Positions 27,940 to 38,101 of a stretch of DNA of 64,000 nucleotides are shown here, one piece after another. The DNA lies in NCBI GenBank assembly GCA_020073485.1, contig JAIQFB010000012.1, positions 105,844-169,843 on the forward strand, written 5' to 3'. Position numbers and translations under genes: made by a program. How positions within the stretch are numbered: the first letter of the stretch is position 1; each line of letters starts with the position of its first letter. Under the pieces are notes generated by a model that was given only the letters and a program-made list of their open reading frames with translations, was not told the DNA's origin and did no database searches. The stretch is from Terriglobia bacterium (lineage in GTDB: Bacteria; Acidobacteriota; Terriglobia; Acidiferrales; UBA7541).

Positions 27940-29802
27940 GTGCAGATACTAGACTGGATCCTTCTCGGCATCTGCCTTGGATTGATATTGCCGAAGCCGG
28001 GGCTTGGCGAAAGTGTTTTTGCGCGGGTCGAGGAGGCCTTCGTGCGGCTTGCGCAAAATAAGAAAGCTGCCATCGCCGCGATTGGCGGCGTCACGATTCT
28101 CGCGCGTCTCGCGCTGCTGCCCTGGACGCCCGTGCCGCAGCCGAAAGTTCACGACGAGTTCAGCTATCTGCTCGCCGCGGACACGTTTGCGCACGGGCGC
28201 CTGGCGAACCCGCCGCACCCGATGTGGATTTTCTTCGATACGTTTCACGTCATCCAGCATCCGACGTATGCCTCGATGTATCCGCCGGCGCAGGGAATGG
28301 CGCTGGCTGCGGGAAAACTTCTCGGCAATCCGTGGACTGGCGTGCTCGCGAGCGTCGCGGCCATGTGCATGGCCATGACCTGGATGCTGCAGGGATGGAT
28401 GCCGCCGGAATGGGCGCTGCTCGGCGGTGTGCTGATGATGCTGCGTGTGGGGCTGTTCAGCTACTGGATGAACAGTTATTGGGGCGGCGCTGTGGCCGCA
28501 TCGGGCGCGGCGCTGGTGCTGGGCGCGCTGCCGCGAATGTGGAAACACCAGCGAACGCGCGACGCCGTCATTTTCGGCTTGGGCGCGGGAATCCTGGCGA
28601 CGAGCCGTCCCGTGGAAGGCGCAATTTTTTTTCTTCCGTTCGGCATTGCTCTGGTGCGGTGGGCGCTGTGCCGGGAAAAAACCGAACGGCTTGCCAACGC
28701 GAAACGCCTCCTCCTGCCGCTCGCGACGGTTCTCGTGTGCGTGGCGGGATTTGTCGCCCACTACAACTGGCGTGTCACCGGGAGCCCTCTGGTGTTTCCT
28801 CACTTCATCGAGGGGCGTCTCATCCGCACGGCGGTTTTCCTGTGGCAGCACGACCAGCCGCCGATTGCTTACGCCAATCCGCAATTCGACGATTTCTATC
28901 ACAATTTCTTGCCCAGCCTTTATCAATCCAGCTGGCCGGCGGCCGAAGGGCAACTCGAATGGAAGCTCACCGACATTTGGCAATTCTTTCTTGGTCCCGC
29001 GCTGACGATTCCGTTTCTGGCGCTGCCCTGGCTGTTGAAGGAGCCCCGCAATCGACTGTTGGTGCTGCAGGCCGCGCTTTCCTTTTTTGCGCTTTGGATC
29101 GTCGTCTATTACCACGCGCATTACGCCGCGCCGTTGATGGCGACGCTCGTCGTCCTGATGATGCAGGGAATGCGCGCCGTGCACGGTGTAAAAGTGTGGG
29201 GACATGCCGTTGGCGCGGCGCTGACGCGCCTCGTCGTCCTTTTCAGCCTTTTGATTGGACCGGTTTATTTCGTGCGGTTCCTTGTCACCGAACCGAATGC
29301 CACTCTGGATTGGCTGCACCGGCACTCTTCGCCGCTGATGATTGCAATGATTGCAGCGCTCGTGGCTTTGAGGCTGGCATTATGGCTTGCACCGCAGTTC
29401 TGGGCGCGGCCATCGTGGCTGATCGCATCGAGTGAATTCCTGCTCCTCGCCGGCCTGGTGCTGCAAATGTGCGTGAACCAGAGAAACTCCTATCCCGACG
29501 ACTACGCGTTCGTGGACGACATCAGCGAACCGTTTCGCAAGCCGGTCGAACAGCAACTGGCCGCGCTCCCCGGCGAACACCTCGTCCTGGTGCGCTACGC
29601 GAAGGATCACAACTCTGGCGAGGAATATGTCTACAACGAGGCCGATATCGACCACGCCAAGACGGTCTGGGCGCGGGAAATTCCGGGGGTGGCCTTCGGT
29701 CCGCTGATCCAGTATTTCCGCAACCGCGACGTTTGGATTTACGAGCCAGATGACGATGATTCCGTTGTGCGCCCGTACACAGCACAGAGCGATGCCCCGT
29801 AA
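27940..29802 (+). CDS. Polytopic membrane protein, putative GT-C glycosyltransferase (paralogue B)
   Basis: A 620-residue paralogue of the protein at 21973-23754. Shared blocks are [45 protein letters not shown] and [14 protein letters not shown], followed by about ten spans and a soluble C-terminal part with similar YVYN-x-x-DID and VWAR segments (the first copy has WVYNSSDIDGSKVVWARD). The start is a GTG at 27940 with a weak ribosome site. It ends 45 nt before the convergent tannase gene. The conserved acidic pair in the first loop suggests GT-C catalysis; not proven. Confidence 0.74.
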   Translation: MQILDWILLGICLGLILPKPGLGESVFARVEEAFVRLAQNKKAAIAAIGGVTILARLALLPWTPVPQPKVHDEFSYLLAADTFAHGRLANPPHPMWIFFDTFHVIQHPTYASMYPPAQGMALAAGKLLGNPWTGVLASVAAMCMAMTWMLQGWMPPEWALLGGVLMMLRVGLFSYWMNSYWGGAVAASGAALVLGALPRMWKHQRTRDAVIFGLGAGILATSRPVEGAIFFLPFGIALVRWALCREKTERLANAKRLLLPLATVLVCVAGFVAHYNWRVTGSPLVFPHFIEGRLIRTAVFLWQHDQPPIAYANPQFDDFYHNFLPSLYQSSWPAAEGQLEWKLTDIWQFFLGPALTIPFLALPWLLKEPRNRLLVLQAALSFFALWIVVYYHAHYAAPLMATLVVLMMQGMRAVHGVKVWGHAVGAALTRLVVLFSLLIGPVYFVRFLVTEPNATLDWLHRHSSPLMIAMIAALVALRLALWLAPQFWARPSWLIASSEFLLLAGLVLQMCVNQRNSYPDDYAFVDDISEPFRKPVEQQLAALPGEHLVLVRYAKDHNSGEEYVYNEADIDHAKTVWAREIPGVAFGPLIQYFRNRDVWIYEPDDDDSVVRPYTAQSDAP

Positions 29803-29846
29803 ACCTGTTCGGAAATAAAATCAGAACGTAGTTCCACAACCCTTTG

Positions 29847-31463
29847 CTAGCGAGCGCCATAAAGCGATGCGTGGGAAGTGAATTGCCGCGCCACGCAGGC
29901 CCAATTTTTGGCGTCGCGGCGATCTCCGGAACCTGAATACTGCGCCTCCTGCGGAAATGGGCACAGCGGCCGAGAAAATTCGGGCGCGCCGCTCGACACG
30001 TGAGAAGCCACGATTTTGTCCGGCGCCGCGCCGTGTTCCACCCACTGGTCTAGCGCGCCCACGGCATCGAAATTGTCCGGGCCCGGTCCACCGGAACAGT
30101 GTCCCATCCCTGGCACCATGAACAGGCGCGCCGACTGCTGTGTTTGCTTGAGTGCCGCGTCGAAACTCAGATGCTGTTTCCGGCTGGTCGCATCCACCAG
30201 GGCGCCGTAATAGTCGATAGTGTTAAGTGGAGTGATACCTGGATCGGCCCAGCCATGATAGATCAGCAGCTTGCCGCCGTGCGTGGTGAAGGGGGAGATA
30301 TCCGTGCCGGTGTGCTGCAGAAATGGAAATTTCTTTTCCGCCAGGTCGACAATGCCTGCCGGATCGATCGTGTGGAAATCGGTTTGCGGGTTTTCGAGCA
30401 CTCCTAGCGAATAAAACTTTTCCGCCGCGACAAAGGGTTGCGGCCCGTTGATCCCGAACGCCTGCCAACCGATGGCTCCCGAGCCGGCCGGCCCTTCGCT
30501 TCCTCTTGCAAGACCGGGCCACAGCCATCTTTTGCTGCGCGGGTCCACCAACCCAAAGTAGATCTTCCCCACCGCGCTGACTTGCGCCGCGCTCAAGCAA
30601 GTGGCCGAGTCCTGACCGTCCTTGCACAGCAGTTGCTCGGGAACAAAGGAGCACCTGCGCGGGTCCTCGCTGAGGAATCCGTCGGAAACGCCGTGCTCTC
30701 CCCCGCATTGCTTCAACACTGCCGCAGTCACCAGCGCAAGCGTTTGACGCGGAAGATTGCTCGCAGGATCGTTCGCCGCCGCTTGAAAATTCCAGATATG
30801 GGCCGCGCGCAGGCGCGTGGGAAATATCTGCGGCGCTCCGGCAACGATGCCGTCGTAATCCGCGGGATACAGCTGCGCTTCTCCGAATCCCTGCCCCCCG
30901 CCCGTGGAACATCCGTTGAAGTACGAACGCCGCGCCTCTTTGCCATAGAACTGCGCTACCACGGCCTTCGCCGTGACCGTCATTTCGTGAATCGCGCGAT
31001 AGCCGTAATCTTTTTCCCGCTCGACCACCGGCAACCACGAGTCATCGCTGATAACGTGGCCCGTGTCGGTGCTGACCGAGGCGTATCCCTTCGCGACGGC
31101 TGCCGCCAGCGCGCCGTAACTGATGACGCCCGCGAGGCCTCCGTTCCCAACGCCTTCAATTTTCTGATTCCAGTCCTGCGTGGGCATCCACACTTCAATC
31201 CTGATGTCCGAGACCGGCGTGGGTTTCAGCGTGGCCGTCACGCGGCAGAACGGAGGCAGACCGCGCATCGCGGTTCCTCCACCGGGCGGTGTGAATTCGC
31301 CCGGCACGGTTCCCGCGAAAGTGATGGTCGTGTTCGGCAACGATCGCAATGCGGCGCTATTCGTAAGACTCGCGCAGGAATCCACAGCGGCAGGCATGGT
31401 GCTCAGCGCCGCAGCGGCAATCGCTACACTCACAAGAAGAATCGTTGCAGGAAGACGGCTCAT
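29847..31463 (-). CDS. Tannase/feruloyl esterase family hydrolase, secreted
   Basis: Alpha/beta hydrolase of the tannase family (PF07519), which cleaves galloyl or feruloyl esters outside the cytoplasm. A signal peptide (LPATILLVSVAIAAAALS) leads to NGCSTGGGQGFGEAQLYPADYDGIVAGAP, containing the Cys-Ser-x-Gly-Gly nucleophile site (Ser about residue 180); the acid and His lie in YHGWADPGI and GMGHCSGGPGPDNFDA, with the paired Cys typical of the family. The ATG at 31463 gives 538 residues; the frame is open upstream to 31607. A role in plant polyphenol breakdown fits the LigK-like aldolase elsewhere in the window. Confidence 0.9.
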   Translation of the reverse strand: MSRLPATILLVSVAIAAAALSTMPAAVDSCASLTNSAALRSLPNTTITFAGTVPGEFTPPGGGTAMRGLPPFCRVTATLKPTPVSDIRIEVWMPTQDWNQKIEGVGNGGLAGVISYGALAAAVAKGYASVSTDTGHVISDDSWLPVVEREKDYGYRAIHEMTVTAKAVVAQFYGKEARRSYFNGCSTGGGQGFGEAQLYPADYDGIVAGAPQIFPTRLRAAHIWNFQAAANDPASNLPRQTLALVTAAVLKQCGGEHGVSDGFLSEDPRRCSFVPEQLLCKDGQDSATCLSAAQVSAVGKIYFGLVDPRSKRWLWPGLARGSEGPAGSGAIGWQAFGINGPQPFVAAEKFYSLGVLENPQTDFHTIDPAGIVDLAEKKFPFLQHTGTDISPFTTHGGKLLIYHGWADPGITPLNTIDYYGALVDATSRKQHLSFDAALKQTQQSARLFMVPGMGHCSGGPGPDNFDAVGALDQWVEHGAAPDKIVASHVSSGAPEFSRPLCPFPQEAQYSGSGDRRDAKNWACVARQFTSHASLYGAR

Positions 31464-31533
31464 GGCAACTCCATTGCGCGGGATGGTATCACGGTCGCTG
31501 TCCGCCTCCGCGGAAATTTGGAGAGGAGCAGGC

Positions 31534-31636
31534 TTTAGTGGCACAGCCACTCTTGGCTGTGCGGTTTTTGCCAACGAAATTACGTTGGTGACGCAGGTGG
31601 GGCCCACAACAGCGCACAGGCAAGAGCGCCTGTGCT
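31534..31636. repeat. Composite REP-like element, type C
   Basis: 31534-31570 carries a hairpin GCACAGCCA-CTCT-TGGCTGTGC followed by GGTTTTTG, nearly identical to 40888-40925. A second hairpin GCACAGGC / GCCTGTGC lies at 31614-31635. The element sits upstream of the tannase gene. Confidence 0.7.
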
Positions 31637-31664
31637 AATCGACTTCTTCCGCAACCCGTGAAAG

Positions 31665-33992
31665 CTACGCCAGAGAAGATCGAGCAGCAAGCGCCGCGAG
31701 GACGCGTTCCGGGCTCATCGGAACGTCGCGCAAGCGCGCTCCGGTGGCATCGAAGATCGCGTTGCCGATCGCCGCGGGTATGGGAACCAGCGACGCCTCT
31801 CCCGCGCCAAGAAAATCCAGCTCGGGCCGGTTAATCAGCACAATTTCGACTTCAGGGATGTTCTCGTACCGGATCACCGGATAGCCCATCCAGTCGAGGC
31901 TGTTCACACCGCGCTCGTCAAACTTCACTTCCTCAAGAAGCGTGCGGCTTACTCCCTGGATCACGTTGCCCTCAATCTGATTCTCGACGCCGTTTGGATT
32001 GGCGATCAGGCCGCAGTCGTGCGCTACCACGATGCGCTTCACCCTCACCTTTCCGCTGGACTTGTCCACTTCCACCTCGGCGACGGCGGCAATCATGCTG
32101 TCCTCGCGGTTGGACACCGCGACGCCTCTTCCCGTGGCGATCGAACCGCTCGAGGCCGGTGCGGGCGAAGCGCGTTCCTTCCATCCGGCTTTTTTCGCGG
32201 CCGCGAGAAGGGCCTCGATTTTCCGTTGGTCATTGCCAAAGTGGCGCAGGCGGAATTGGATGGGATCGATGCCCAACTGCGAAGCCAGCTCATCCAGGAA
32301 CGTCTCGCTTCCGAAACATCGTCCCGCAGAGCCAGGTGCGCGCAAGTTGTTCGTGCGCAGAGGTGTCATCAGATTTTGTACCCAGGGAACGACGGGCGAT
32401 GAGATCTTCCGATTCTGGACGTGATACAAATCGCCGCCACTCGAGACTCCGGGAACCACGCCGGAGCCTGTGCCTGTGGAGCCCGGACCCTGCGGCACCA
32501 TTCCCGTTTGCCGCGAGGCCAGGTTGGGCATGTCCGGTGCGGCGGTCCAGGGAATGCTTCGATCTTCGAATTCCCAGGCCGCGATATTTCCCGCGGCATC
32601 CACGCCCGCGCGCACGATCAGCAATTGCGGCGGCCCTTTGGGCTCCCAGGCGTGTTCTTCCTCGCGAGTCCACTGCACGCGCACGGGCTTGCCAACGGCG
32701 CGCGACAGCACCGCCGCGTCTTCTGCCACGTCGTCGGCGCACAGACGGCCATAGCAGCCGGCCCCTTCCACGTACACAATGCGCACACTCTTTTCAGGGC
32801 GGCGCAGCAGCTTGGCGACTTCCTTCCTCGTCCGGAAGGGGGCTTGCGTGCCGGTCCAGATCGTGGCTTGATCCGCGCGCACGTCCGCGACGGCGCACGA
32901 CGGGCCGAGCATGCCATGCATCTGAAAAGGCCACCGGTAGGTCGCCGTAAACGTTTTGCTTGCCGAGGCAAACGCGCTCTCGAGGTTTCCCTCGTTCACG
33001 ACAATCTGTTCGTCGTAGCTTTTTGCATTTTTCAGATACTCAAACACTGCGTCGCGGTCCGCGGGCAATTTTGCTTGGGGATCGGACCAGGTGACTTTCA
33101 GCGCTCCGGCCGCCCGAATTGCACCCCATTCCGTGCTCGCAACGACTCCGAGGAAGCTGCCATCCCGCACCACTCGGACGATTCCGGGAATGTCCTGAAT
33201 GGAATTTTCGTCCACCGTCAGCGGCCTCGAATCAGCCACTGGCGGGCGAATCACCCGGCCGTGAAGCATCCCGGGAACACTCACGTCGATCGAGTAGGCA
33301 AATTCGCCGGTAAATTTCGGAGGCAGGTCGACGCGCGGCACCGACGTCCCCACGATCTTGTAGGTCTTGCGATCCTTCGCCGGGATTTCCGCCGCCACTT
33401 TCAATTCCGCGCCGGTTCCGGAAGCCGTGATTTTTATGTCGAAACGCCGGCCTCCGATGAGATCGCCGTAGGAAATTTTTTTTGACGGATTGCCGGCGAC
33501 GCTCACCACGCCGTCCGAGATCTGAAGTTTTTCCGCCGGAGCGCCGAGCCGCTCGGAAGCCAGGTTCAAGAGCGCGCGCCGTCCGGCGGCCGCAGCCTGC
33601 CGTAGTTGCGGCCCCGCCTTGTGCAGGGTCCGGCTGCCCGAAGTTTGCGACTGGTCGATGGTGTTTTCCGTGTCCCCCGTTTTCATGTGAATCTGGTCAA
33701 AGGGAACATCGAGCTCTTCGGCGACCACCTGCGACAGGGCCGTAAGAACGCCTGTCCCCAGATCGACTTTGCTGGTAAAAACCGTGACGCTTCCGTCGGG
33801 CGCAACGGCAAGCCAGGAATCGAGGGAGGTCACTTCCGGTTCCGCGCCCGGCCGCGTGTTTGTTTGGCCCGCCGCTTCCGGCAGGATGCGCGATCCAAAC
33901 AAATTGAAACTTACCATCAGCAGACCGGTGCCTTTGGCAAATTGTCTGCGAGAAATTAATTTGCTTCCCACTTGGCCTTCTCCCCGACGCAT
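31665..33992 (-). CDS. Molybdopterin-binding subunit of a xanthine dehydrogenase/isoquinoline oxidoreductase family enzyme, Tat-exported
   Basis: Large molybdenum hydroxylase subunit, 775 residues, closest in layout to the IorB/aldehyde dehydrogenase large subunits. The N-terminus has the twin-arginine motif SRRQFAKG. Cofactor-binding stretches include SKVDLGTGVLTALSQ near residue 72, QMHGMLGPSCAVAD, RAPGSAGRCFGSETFLDELA, and the catalytic Glu in FLGAGEASLVPIPAA near the end. The ATG at 33992 follows GGAGGA very closely, and a GTG at 33971 is possible. Such subunits normally work with a [2Fe-2S] subunit (IorA type) and often a cytochrome c; none is adjacent here. Substrate unknown. Confidence 0.88.
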   Translation of the reverse strand: MRRGEGQVGSKLISRRQFAKGTGLLMVSFNLFGSRILPEAAGQTNTRPGAEPEVTSLDSWLAVAPDGSVTVFTSKVDLGTGVLTALSQVVAEELDVPFDQIHMKTGDTENTIDQSQTSGSRTLHKAGPQLRQAAAAGRRALLNLASERLGAPAEKLQISDGVVSVAGNPSKKISYGDLIGGRRFDIKITASGTGAELKVAAEIPAKDRKTYKIVGTSVPRVDLPPKFTGEFAYSIDVSVPGMLHGRVIRPPVADSRPLTVDENSIQDIPGIVRVVRDGSFLGVVASTEWGAIRAAGALKVTWSDPQAKLPADRDAVFEYLKNAKSYDEQIVVNEGNLESAFASASKTFTATYRWPFQMHGMLGPSCAVADVRADQATIWTGTQAPFRTRKEVAKLLRRPEKSVRIVYVEGAGCYGRLCADDVAEDAAVLSRAVGKPVRVQWTREEEHAWEPKGPPQLLIVRAGVDAAGNIAAWEFEDRSIPWTAAPDMPNLASRQTGMVPQGPGSTGTGSGVVPGVSSGGDLYHVQNRKISSPVVPWVQNLMTPLRTNNLRAPGSAGRCFGSETFLDELASQLGIDPIQFRLRHFGNDQRKIEALLAAAKKAGWKERASPAPASSGSIATGRGVAVSNREDSMIAAVAEVEVDKSSGKVRVKRIVVAHDCGLIANPNGVENQIEGNVIQGVSRTLLEEVKFDERGVNSLDWMGYPVIRYENIPEVEIVLINRPELDFLGAGEASLVPIPAAIGNAIFDATGARLRDVPMSPERVLAALAARSSLA

Positions 33993-34091
33993 GCTCCTCC
34001 AACTCCGCACACGAAGAGTTTACAGCACAGCAGCGCCGTGTGAAGTACACTCGCGCGGCAGGCGCTCCATTCGATGAATAGAGGCGAGGAC

Positions 34092-34667
34092 ATGCATTTA
34101 TTGCTTGTAGCATTGTTTTTTGCGCAGATGCGCCCGGCCAGTCCCTTGCTCGAAAACGAGTTCGTTCAAGTGTTCCGGAAAGCCGCGCCGTGCGCCACGG
34201 CTGTGCCTTCCTGCGGGGAGCGAGTCTTTGTCGCGCTGGGTTCGGTGGAATTAAACGGACAAAAAATGGAGCGAGGCGACATCCGCGTTTTCAAAACGGA
34301 AGAATCCTATTCCGCCCCCAAGAGCGGGGAGTTTCTCGAAGTAATCATCAAGCCCGGGCATCCCAAAGTGGCCTCCCCCGCCGCCGGGACGCCTCCGCCC
34401 CCGGGCAACAAAGTCTTGTACGACGGCAAGGATTTCACCGTCTTTGAAGAAAAAATGCAGCCCGGCGAGAAGAGCGTCGCGCACAGCCACAACCAGCGCG
34501 TGGCCATTTTCCTGAATCGGACGCTGGTGCAGCAGTGGACCGGCGGGAGCGAAGAAACCAGGGAACTCGTTCCCGATACCGTCTCGTTCCGTCCTGCGGT
34601 CGTGCACATCTCGAAGGATGTCGGCAAGATTCCCATTCGCAATCTTCTGATTGAATTCAAGCCGTGA
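34092..34667 (+). CDS. Cupin-like hypothetical protein
   Basis: A 191-residue protein with a short hydrophobic N-terminus (MHLLLVALFFAQ), perhaps a signal, and a beta-rich body. The C-terminal third has the pattern of a cupin: MQPGEKSVAHSHNQRVAIFL, where H-x-H and the following strand look like cupin motif 1, then a strand pair ending PVVHISKD. An internal proline-rich linker (GTPPPPGN) separates it from a first beta domain that may be another cupin-like half. GAGG lies 7 nt before the ATG at 34092; an upstream in-frame ATG at 34074 exists. It is divergent from the molybdenum hydroxylase gene. Function unknown. Confidence 0.62.
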   Translation: MHLLLVALFFAQMRPASPLLENEFVQVFRKAAPCATAVPSCGERVFVALGSVELNGQKMERGDIRVFKTEESYSAPKSGEFLEVIIKPGHPKVASPAAGTPPPPGNKVLYDGKDFTVFEEKMQPGEKSVAHSHNQRVAIFLNRTLVQQWTGGSEETRELVPDTVSFRPAVVHISKDVGKIPIRNLLIEFKP

Positions 34668-34790
34668 GCAGCGCGCCCCGGCTTGTTCGCCGCCCTGCGT
34701 TGCCCATAATCTTAACGCGCGAGTAACCCGCGATTACCCGTGACGACATCTCATTCGCAATCACGCGCGGCAATCGCTCTTGCGCACCCT

Positions 34791-37088
34791 CTAGAGAACT
34801 TTTTCCACGGGAGCCGCGAACGCATAGCGATCCATCAATTCCGCCAATTGCTGCGGCCGGATAGGCTTGGTGATGTAATCGTCCATCCCTGCCTTCAGGC
34901 AACGCTCCATGTCCCCCACCATGGCATGGGCGGTCATCGCGATAATCGGAATGTGTTTTCCGGTTTTTCTTTCATTCTTGCGGATGGCTTGCGTCGCCTG
35001 CAGGCCGTCCAACCCGGGCATTTGGACATCCATCAGGACCAAATCAAACGCTCTCTTTTCGAGCGCTTCCAGCGCCTCCTCCCCGTTTCCCGCCACGGTC
35101 ACTTCATGCCCTCTCTTCTCCAGCAGCCGCATGGCCAGCAATTGGTTTGTGGGGTTGTCTTCCGCCAGCAAAATTCTCAGCCGCCCCCGGTTTTCACGCA
35201 GGGAATGAACGGTAACCAGGGAGGAATTCGCCTGCGCGCTGGATTTCGATCCAAGCACGGCGTTGATGGCATCGAGAAGATCCGATCGCTTCACCGGCTT
35301 GGTCAGATAGCCCTTGATTCCCAGTTCCCGGCACCTGGCGCCGTCTCCCCGGTAGCCCGCCGAGGTCAGCAGGATCACGTCGGGCGCGGGCAGCCACGCA
35401 TCTTGCTTGATCTTCTCAACGACCGTGAAGCCGTCCATCTCAGGCATTTGGACGTCCAATAAAATCAGGGGGAAAGGATCATCTTCGGCGTTCGCCTGCG
35501 CCAGTATCGCAAGCGCTTCCGGCCCGCTTTCGGCCAGCGTCGGTTTCATTTGCCAGGTCAGGAGAATTTCCTCCAGGATGCGGCGGTTGGAGGCATTGTC
35601 GTCCACCACCAAGGCGCGCAGGCCGTGCAAGGCTTCCGCGACCGAAGGCTCATACTTCCTGGATGAAGATTTCTGAAATTGGAAGGGCAACGTGAAGTGA
35701 AGCGTGCTGCCCTGTCCGGGCGCGCTCTCCACCCACATTCTTCCGCCCATCCGGTGGACCAGCCTGGAGGAAATCGCCAGACCCAGGCCCGTGCCGCCAT
35801 ATCTTCTTGTCGTTGAACTGTCGGTTTGCGTGAACGCCTCGAAGATGAGCTGCTGTTTTTCCAACGGAATTCCGATCCCCGTATCCTTCACCCCAAAATG
35901 CAGCACGACGCTGTCTTCGGATTCTTCCTGGACCTCGCCGGTAATCACCACCTCTCCCTCGGAAGTGAATTTCATGGCGTTCCCGATGAGATTGGCCACA
36001 ATTTGCCGGAAACGCATCGGATCGCCCTGCAGTCCGTCGGGCACATCGGGGAGTACATGGCAGGCGAGCTCGATGCCCTTTTGCTGCGCGTTCAGGCCCA
36101 GCGCCTTCAGGGTGTTATCCAGGGTGTCGCGCAGGAAAAAATCGATGGTTTCAAAATCCAGTTTCCCGGCCTCGATCTTGGAAAAGTCCAGAATATCGTT
36201 TAAAAGGGAAAGCAGGGAATCGGCCGAATTCTTCACAATCCCCAGCATCTCGCTCTGCTCCTGGGTGAGCGGAGTCTCCAGGACCAGGTCCGTCATGCCG
36301 ATGATGCCATTCATGGGAGTGCGGATTTCATGGCTCATATTGGCCAGAAACTCGCTCTTGGCGCGATTGGCGGCCTCCGCGGCTTCCTTGGATTCCAGCA
36401 ACCCGGCTTCAAAGTGTTTGCGCAGCGTAATATCCCGGTTGACGCCCACAATTCCTATGATCTCGCCGCGATCGTTCGTCAACGGCACCTTGGTCATCTG
36501 GATCCACACCGCATTTCCTTCGGCGTCCACTTCGCACCGTTCGCCTTCCACGACGGGCTTGACCGCTTTCATCACTTCGAGATCAACGGCATGCAGAGCG
36601 GCGGCGGGCCCTTCGGGGAACAAGTCAAAGGCCGATTTCCCAATCAGCAAGTCGGTATATTCCAGCCGGTGGAGTTTGGCGAATGCCTTGTTTACCAGTA
36701 GGTACTTTCCCTCGCAGTCCTTCACCAGGATGCTATCGGGGATATTGTCTACCACCGTCCTCAGCAGATTGCGTTCAAAGGCCAGCTTTTGCGTTACCTG
36801 AAGGTGCGCGGAAAACAGCCGATCCAGTTTGCGCGTCAGGTAGTACGAGCAACAAGCCACGCCGATCGTCCCTGCGGCGATTGTTATCCCCCGGTACTCC
36901 CATGGCTTCAGATGGTGGAAGAGACGATGCTGCAGGGACACCGAGGCGATCAGGCCCGCCATGGCAGCTAAGGTCATCCAAACAAGCGATTTTCTTCCGA
37001 AATTCCGTTCAGACGCCGCCTCGATTTTAGGTTCGAGGTTTTCCGGCCCTGCAAGATTCGTTATTGCCGCCGTGCTACGTGAGCCCAT
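34791..37088 (-). CDS. Hybrid sensor histidine kinase with PAS and two receiver domains
   Basis: Membrane-bound phosphorelay kinase of 765 residues. Two membrane helices at about residues 34-50 and 68-86 are followed by a PAS domain (about 100-215, with DNIPDSILVKDCEGKYLLVN), a HisKA domain with H-box FLANMSHEIRTPMNG, an HATPase domain with N, G1 and G2 boxes (LIGNAMKFT, VKDTGIGIP, GGTGLGL), and two receivers: LRALVVDDNASNRR with LLDVQMPEMDG and LRILLAEDNPTNQ with LMDVQMPGLDG. Both receivers keep the phospho-acceptor Asp and the switch Lys (KP). No Hpt domain is seen. The periplasmic loop is short, so the signal is probably read through PAS. No adjacent response regulator. Confidence 0.94.
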   Translation of the reverse strand: MGSRSTAAITNLAGPENLEPKIEAASERNFGRKSLVWMTLAAMAGLIASVSLQHRLFHHLKPWEYRGITIAAGTIGVACCSYYLTRKLDRLFSAHLQVTQKLAFERNLLRTVVDNIPDSILVKDCEGKYLLVNKAFAKLHRLEYTDLLIGKSAFDLFPEGPAAALHAVDLEVMKAVKPVVEGERCEVDAEGNAVWIQMTKVPLTNDRGEIIGIVGVNRDITLRKHFEAGLLESKEAAEAANRAKSEFLANMSHEIRTPMNGIIGMTDLVLETPLTQEQSEMLGIVKNSADSLLSLLNDILDFSKIEAGKLDFETIDFFLRDTLDNTLKALGLNAQQKGIELACHVLPDVPDGLQGDPMRFRQIVANLIGNAMKFTSEGEVVITGEVQEESEDSVVLHFGVKDTGIGIPLEKQQLIFEAFTQTDSSTTRRYGGTGLGLAISSRLVHRMGGRMWVESAPGQGSTLHFTLPFQFQKSSSRKYEPSVAEALHGLRALVVDDNASNRRILEEILLTWQMKPTLAESGPEALAILAQANAEDDPFPLILLDVQMPEMDGFTVVEKIKQDAWLPAPDVILLTSAGYRGDGARCRELGIKGYLTKPVKRSDLLDAINAVLGSKSSAQANSSLVTVHSLRENRGRLRILLAEDNPTNQLLAMRLLEKRGHEVTVAGNGEEALEALEKRAFDLVLMDVQMPGLDGLQATQAIRKNERKTGKHIPIIAMTAHAMVGDMERCLKAGMDDYITKPIRPQQLAELMDRYAFAAPVEKVL

Positions 37089-37285
37089 GAAACTCCATGC
37101 GGAGATCGAGTTTGCTACCCGGCAAGAATGGCGCCCCTCATTATTTTCGTTGCCGAGAAAGACGCAACTTGCGCACCGTCATCGGGCAGCAACGCCGCCA
37201 ATGAAGGGTCAACCTGATACAAATAGTTATCGGCCAAGATGACCGCAGGCTTTAATTGGGTTGTAGGGGTCCGAGCGGTGTTCCA

Positions 37286-38074
37286 CTAAGGCACGCGGGG
37301 CGGGGCGGGCAACAGCAAGTCCGGGCGGTTCCGCCGCGTCTTCTCCATGGCCTTTTCCAGGCGCCAGCGCCGAATCTGTTCGTGGTTGCCGCCCAACAAA
37401 ATCTCGGGAACCGGCCAGCCGCGAAACTCGGCCGGGCGAGTGTAGTGGGGGAAATCCAAAAGAAGGTGACTGGTGGCTGGTGACCGGTAATCGGTGGGAG
37501 GAGCCGACTCGACGCCGAGCGGTTCCACGGCGCTGAAGGATTCATTGATGGAGGAATCTTCGTTACCCAGCGCTCCGGGGATCAATCGTGTGACCGCGTC
37601 CAGGACCATGGCCGCCGGGAGTTCGCCGCCGGAAAGCACAAAATCGCCGATCGAGAGTTCGTCGGTGGCCAGATGCTCGGCCACACGCTCGTCCACGCCT
37701 TCGTACCGGCCGCACAGAAGGACAATCCGGTCCAGGGTCGCAAATCGCCGGGCAGTTTCTTGCCGGAACAGCTTTCCGGATGCGGACAGAAGAACGATGG
37801 CCGTGCCACCCGCGCGTGCACTCTTTTCCCCGGGGGAAATCTCTCCGTCCAGCAGGGATTCCACCGCCTCGAACAGCGGTTCCGGCTTCAGCACCATGCC
37901 TTCGCCGCCGCCAAACGGGCGGTCATCCACGGTGCGATGGCGGTCATGCGTGAAGGCGCGCAGGTCGTGCACGCGCACGTCCACCAGGTGCGCTTCGCGC
38001 GCCCGCCGCACGATCCCGTAATCCAGCGGGCCGGTGAAAAATTCAGGGAAAATTGTGACGAGGTCAAACTGCAT
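37286..38074 (-). CDS. trmD: tRNA (guanine-N1)-methyltransferase
   Basis: Methylates G37 of tRNAs with SAM, preventing frameshifts. The knot-fold signatures are all present: [51 protein letters not shown], and [31 protein letters not shown], with the DSS-x-x-ESF segment. The ATG at 38074 gives 262 residues; a GTG nine nt upstream also opens the frame. Last gene of ffh-rpsP-khpA-rimM-trmD; its normal follower rplS is not next to it, and instead a hybrid kinase gene lies 198 nt away. Confidence 0.96.
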   Translation of the reverse strand: MQFDLVTIFPEFFTGPLDYGIVRRAREAHLVDVRVHDLRAFTHDRHRTVDDRPFGGGEGMVLKPEPLFEAVESLLDGEISPGEKSARAGGTAIVLLSASGKLFRQETARRFATLDRIVLLCGRYEGVDERVAEHLATDELSIGDFVLSGGELPAAMVLDAVTRLIPGALGNEDSSINESFSAVEPLGVESAPPTDYRSPATSHLLLDFPHYTRPAEFRGWPVPEILLGGNHEQIRRWRLEKAMEKTRRNRPDLLLPAPPRVP

Positions 38075-38101
38075 GGCAGGCACAGTGTACCGCAGCGGGA
38101 C

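Noticed and set aside
27949..29325. Open frame of about 458 codons opposite paralogue B
   Set aside because: Low-complexity Arg/Gln/His-rich translation with no domain; the plus strand encodes a membrane protein with a paralogue.
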